Shown here: positions 61,506-64,000 of the stretch, piece after piece
How positions within the stretch are numbered: position 1 is the stretch's first letter
Layout of the letters: every line of letters begins with the position of its first letter
Assembly (NCBI GenBank): GCA_946482005.1
Contig: CAMLPV010000005.1
Location: 1 to 64,000 of the forward strand
Origin: an uncultured Gilliamella sp.
GTDB lineage: Bacteria > Pseudomonadota > Gammaproteobacteria > Enterobacterales > Orbaceae
Direction: 5' to 3'
DNA length: 64,000 bases
Notes under the pieces: generated by a model
Databases searched by the model: none
The model's input: only the letters and a program-made list of their open reading frames with translations
Told to the model about the DNA's origin: nothing
Program-made: the position numbers and the translations under genes

Positions 61506-64000
61506 ATGAAAAATACGACTTATAATCCACAAGAAATCGAACAACCTATTTATCAACATTGGGAAGAAAGTGGTTACTTTAAACCTAATGGTGACAAATC
61601 TCAGCCTAGTTATTGTATTGCTATTCCACCACCAAATGTAACTGGTAGTTTGCATATGGGACATGCTTTCCAACAAACCATTATGGATGCGCTAATTCGT
61701 TATCATCGTATGCAAGGCAATAACACGCTTTGGCAATCAGGTAGTGACCATGCCGGTATTGCAACCCAAATGGTGGTAGAACGTAAAATTGCTGCTGAAG
61801 AAAACAAAACTCGCCATGATTATGGTCGTGAAGCGTTTATCGAAAAAATTTGGCAATGGAAAGCAGAATCAGGTGGTAGCATCACTAAACAGATGCGACG
61901 TTTAGGTGATTCGGTTGATTGGGATCGCGAACGTTTTACTATGGATGAAGGTCTTTCAAATGCGGTTAAAGAAGTTTTTGTAAGACTCTACCAAGAAGAT
62001 CTGATTTATCGTGGTAAACGCTTAGTTAACTGGGATCCAAAATTACGTACCGCAATTTCTGATCTTGAAGTTGAAAATCGTGAAGTAAAAGGTTCAATGT
62101 GGCATTTACGCTATCCATTAGCAGATGGTGTTAAAACTGCAGAAGGCAAAGATTATCTAGTTGTCGCAACAACTCGCCCTGAAACACTATTTGGTGATAC
62201 AGGTGTTGCCGTTAATCCAGAAGATCCTCGTTATAAAGATCTGATTGGTAAATTTGTCATATTACCATTTGTTAATCGCCGAATTCCGATTGTTGGTGAT
62301 GAACATGCGGATATGACAAAAGGTACTGGCTGTGTAAAAATTACTCCTGCGCATGACTTTAATGACTATGAAGTAGGGCGTCGTCATCAATTACCAATGA
62401 TCAACATCTTAACTTTTGATGGCGATATTCGTGCTCAAGCTGAAGTGTTTGATACTAATGGTGAGCCAAGTACTGCATACGCAACCGATATTCCGGCACA
62501 ATTCCAAAATTTAGAACGCTTTGCGGCGCGTAAATTAGTTGTTGCGCAGTGTGAAGCTCAAGGTATTTTAGAAAAAATTGAACCGCATGACTTAACTATC
62601 CCGTATGGCGATCGTGGTGGTGTGGTAATCGAACCTATGTTAACCGATCAATGGTATGTAAGAGCTAAAGTATTAGCGGAACCAGCTATTGCGGCGGTAA
62701 AAAATGGTGATATCCAATTTGTGCCTAAACAGTATGAAAATATGTATTTTTCATGGATGAATGATATTCAAGATTGGTGTATTTCGCGACAATTATGGTG
62801 GGGACACCGAATTCCAGCTTGGTATGATAATCAAGGCAACGTCTATGTTGGTCGTGATGAGGCTGAAGTTCGCCGTGAAAATAATCTTGCAGCAGATGTC
62901 GAATTGTCTCAAGATGACGATGTTCTTGATACATGGTTCTCATCAGCACTATGGACATTTTCAACTTTAGGTTGGCCAGAAAACACTGATGATTTAGCTA
63001 CTTTCCATCCAACTAATGTGCTAGTGACAGGTTTTGATATTATCTTCTTCTGGGTTGCTCGAATGATTATGATGACCATGCATTTCATTAAAGATGAGCA
63101 TGGCAAGCCACAAGTACCGTTTAAAACGGTATATGTGACAGGGCTAATTCGCGATGAAGAAGGGCAAAAAATGTCTAAATCTAAAGGTAATGTTATCGAT
63201 CCTTTAGATATGATTGATGGTATTTCACTTGCCGATTTATTAGAAAAACGTACTGGTAATATGATGCAGCCACAATTAGCGGAAAAGATTGCTAAACGTA
63301 CAGAAAAACAGTTCCCGAATGGTATTGAAGCGCATGGTACTGATGCCTTACGTTTTACCTTAGCTGCGCTTGCATCTACTGGTCGTGATATTAATTGGGA
63401 TTTAAAACGTTTAGAGGGTTATCGTAACTTCTGTAATAAACTATGGAATGCTAGCCGTTATGTACTGATGAATACCCAAGACCATGATTGTGGCTTTAAC
63501 GGTGGAGAGTTAGATTATTCATTAGCTGATAAATGGATCTTAGCGGAATTTAACCAAACCGTGAAAACCTATCGAGAAGCATTCGATACTTACCGTTTTG
63601 ATTTAGCGGCTAATATCCTATATGAATTCACTTGGAATCAGTTCTGTGACTGGTATTTAGAGTTAACTAAATCAGTATTGGCAAATGGTGAACAGAATCA
63701 GCAACGAGCTGCTCGTCACACTTTAGTCACGGTACTTGAAGCCTTATTACGTTTGGCTCATCCTATCATTCCATTTATTACTGAAGCTATTTGGCAAAGT
63801 GTCAAACCATTAATGGCAATCAAAGCTGATACCATTATGTTACAACCAATGCCAGCATTTGATAGCCAATTAGTTGATGATGAAGCGGTTGCCGATATCA
63901 ATTGGATTAAAGACGCTGTCATTGCGGTTCGTAATATCCGTGCTGAAATGAATATCGCACCAAGCAAACCATTACAGCTATTGATTAGAAAAGCATCACC
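61506..64000 (+). CDS. valS: Valyl-tRNA synthetase (partial, runs off the right edge)
   Basis: This is a class I synthetase that charges tRNA-Val and edits threonine. About 831 codons are visible with no stop. HIGH-type motif: [15 protein letters not shown] (about 41-55). Editing domain: [17 protein letters not shown] (about 221-237) with [27 protein letters not shown] (about 555). The anticodon-binding domain follows ([23 protein letters not shown]). The C-terminal coiled coil lies beyond the window. In enterics it directly follows holC. Here an insertion-like interval separates them. Confidence 0.97.
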   Translation, partial: MKNTTYNPQEIEQPIYQHWEESGYFKPNGDKSQPSYCIAIPPPNVTGSLHMGHAFQQTIMDALIRYHRMQGNNTLWQSGSDHAGIATQMVVERKIAAEENKTRHDYGREAFIEKIWQWKAESGGSITKQMRRLGDSVDWDRERFTMDEGLSNAVKEVFVRLYQEDLIYRGKRLVNWDPKLRTAISDLEVENREVKGSMWHLRYPLADGVKTAEGKDYLVVATTRPETLFGDTGVAVNPEDPRYKDLIGKFVILPFVNRRIPIVGDEHADMTKGTGCVKITPAHDFNDYEVGRRHQLPMINILTFDGDIRAQAEVFDTNGEPSTAYATDIPAQFQNLERFAARKLVVAQCEAQGILEKIEPHDLTIPYGDRGGVVIEPMLTDQWYVRAKVLAEPAIAAVKNGDIQFVPKQYENMYFSWMNDIQDWCISRQLWWGHRIPAWYDNQGNVYVGRDEAEVRRENNLAADVELSQDDDVLDTWFSSALWTFSTLGWPENTDDLATFHPTNVLVTGFDIIFFWVARMIMMTMHFIKDEHGKPQVPFKTVYVTGLIRDEEGQKMSKSKGNVIDPLDMIDGISLADLLEKRTGNMMQPQLAEKIAKRTEKQFPNGIEAHGTDALRFTLAALASTGRDINWDLKRLEGYRNFCNKLWNASRYVLMNTQDHDCGFNGGELDYSLADKWILAEFNQTVKTYREAFDTYRFDLAANILYEFTWNQFCDWYLELTKSVLANGEQNQQRAARHTLVTVLEALLRLAHPIIPFITEAIWQSVKPLMAIKADTIMLQPMPAFDSQLVDDEAVADINWIKDAVIAVRNIRAEMNIAPSKPLQLLIRKAS

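Overview
The window is AT-rich DNA from a gammaproteobacterium. The core genes match the enteric/Pasteurella branch in sequence and layout: erpA-hemL, divergent lptFG/pepA-holC, mgtA, YjgR, YbiI, and a TyrR-type aroL. The low GC, short intergenic hairpins and bee-gut-like accessory content suggest Orbaceae (for example Gilliamella). That assignment is inference, because no rRNA is present.

Layout. 1-3.0 kb: haem/iron ABC genes (hmuU, hmuV) and zntB. 3.4-10.5 kb: topB, then a 1.8 kb non-coding stretch holding a roughly 118-bp tandem repeat array and a long structured leader (PhoP-like box, 21-codon leader ORF) in front of mgtA, followed by a 26-aa basic small ORF. 10.5-16.3 kb: housekeeping genes (YdcH and YjgR homologues, a PerM-like permease, bcp, hemL, erpA, tRNA-Leu and tRNA-Gly). 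16.7-23.1 kb: a sugar operon with an ascorbate-type PTS (IIA-IIB-IIC), an SIS isomerase, a DapA-like aldolase, a KDPG-type aldolase and a PRD regulator. 23.2-26.8 kb: VOC protein/WYL regulator, LysR and an aldo/keto reductase. 27.2-37.4 kb: aroL with a TyrR box, two YdiN/YdiM-like MFS transporters, a TIM-barrel enzyme, ydiB, aroD, an SDR and an Fe-S/FMN/FAD reductase. Together these look like a quinate/shikimate-type utilisation region.

37.5-50 kb is a fluid accessory region. It holds secreted proteins and lipoproteins (two copies identical, around a diverged paralogue). It also holds a duplicated tetR-HPP pair in which opposite members have decayed, and an MFS pump. A set of DNA-repair genes (AraC-methyltransferase fusion, AlkD, DUF1848 Fe-S protein, endonuclease V) lies here too, with parts bracketed by short direct repeats. 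50-57.4 kb returns to conserved genes: DUF421, YbiI, msrA-cytochrome b561-msrB, lptG/lptF, pepA and holC. In enterics valS follows holC directly. Here about 4.1 kb of accessory and decayed material separates them, including a putative secreted adhesin-like protein under a consensus sigma-70 promoter with repeat tracts suggestive of phase variation. valS runs off the right end.

The best candidates for undescribed biology are the mgtA leader and its repeat array, the repeat-bracketed repair cassettes, the reciprocal decay of the tetR-HPP duplicates, the switchable-looking surface protein, the uncharacterised PTS/two-aldolase operon, and the reductase-containing shikimate cluster.
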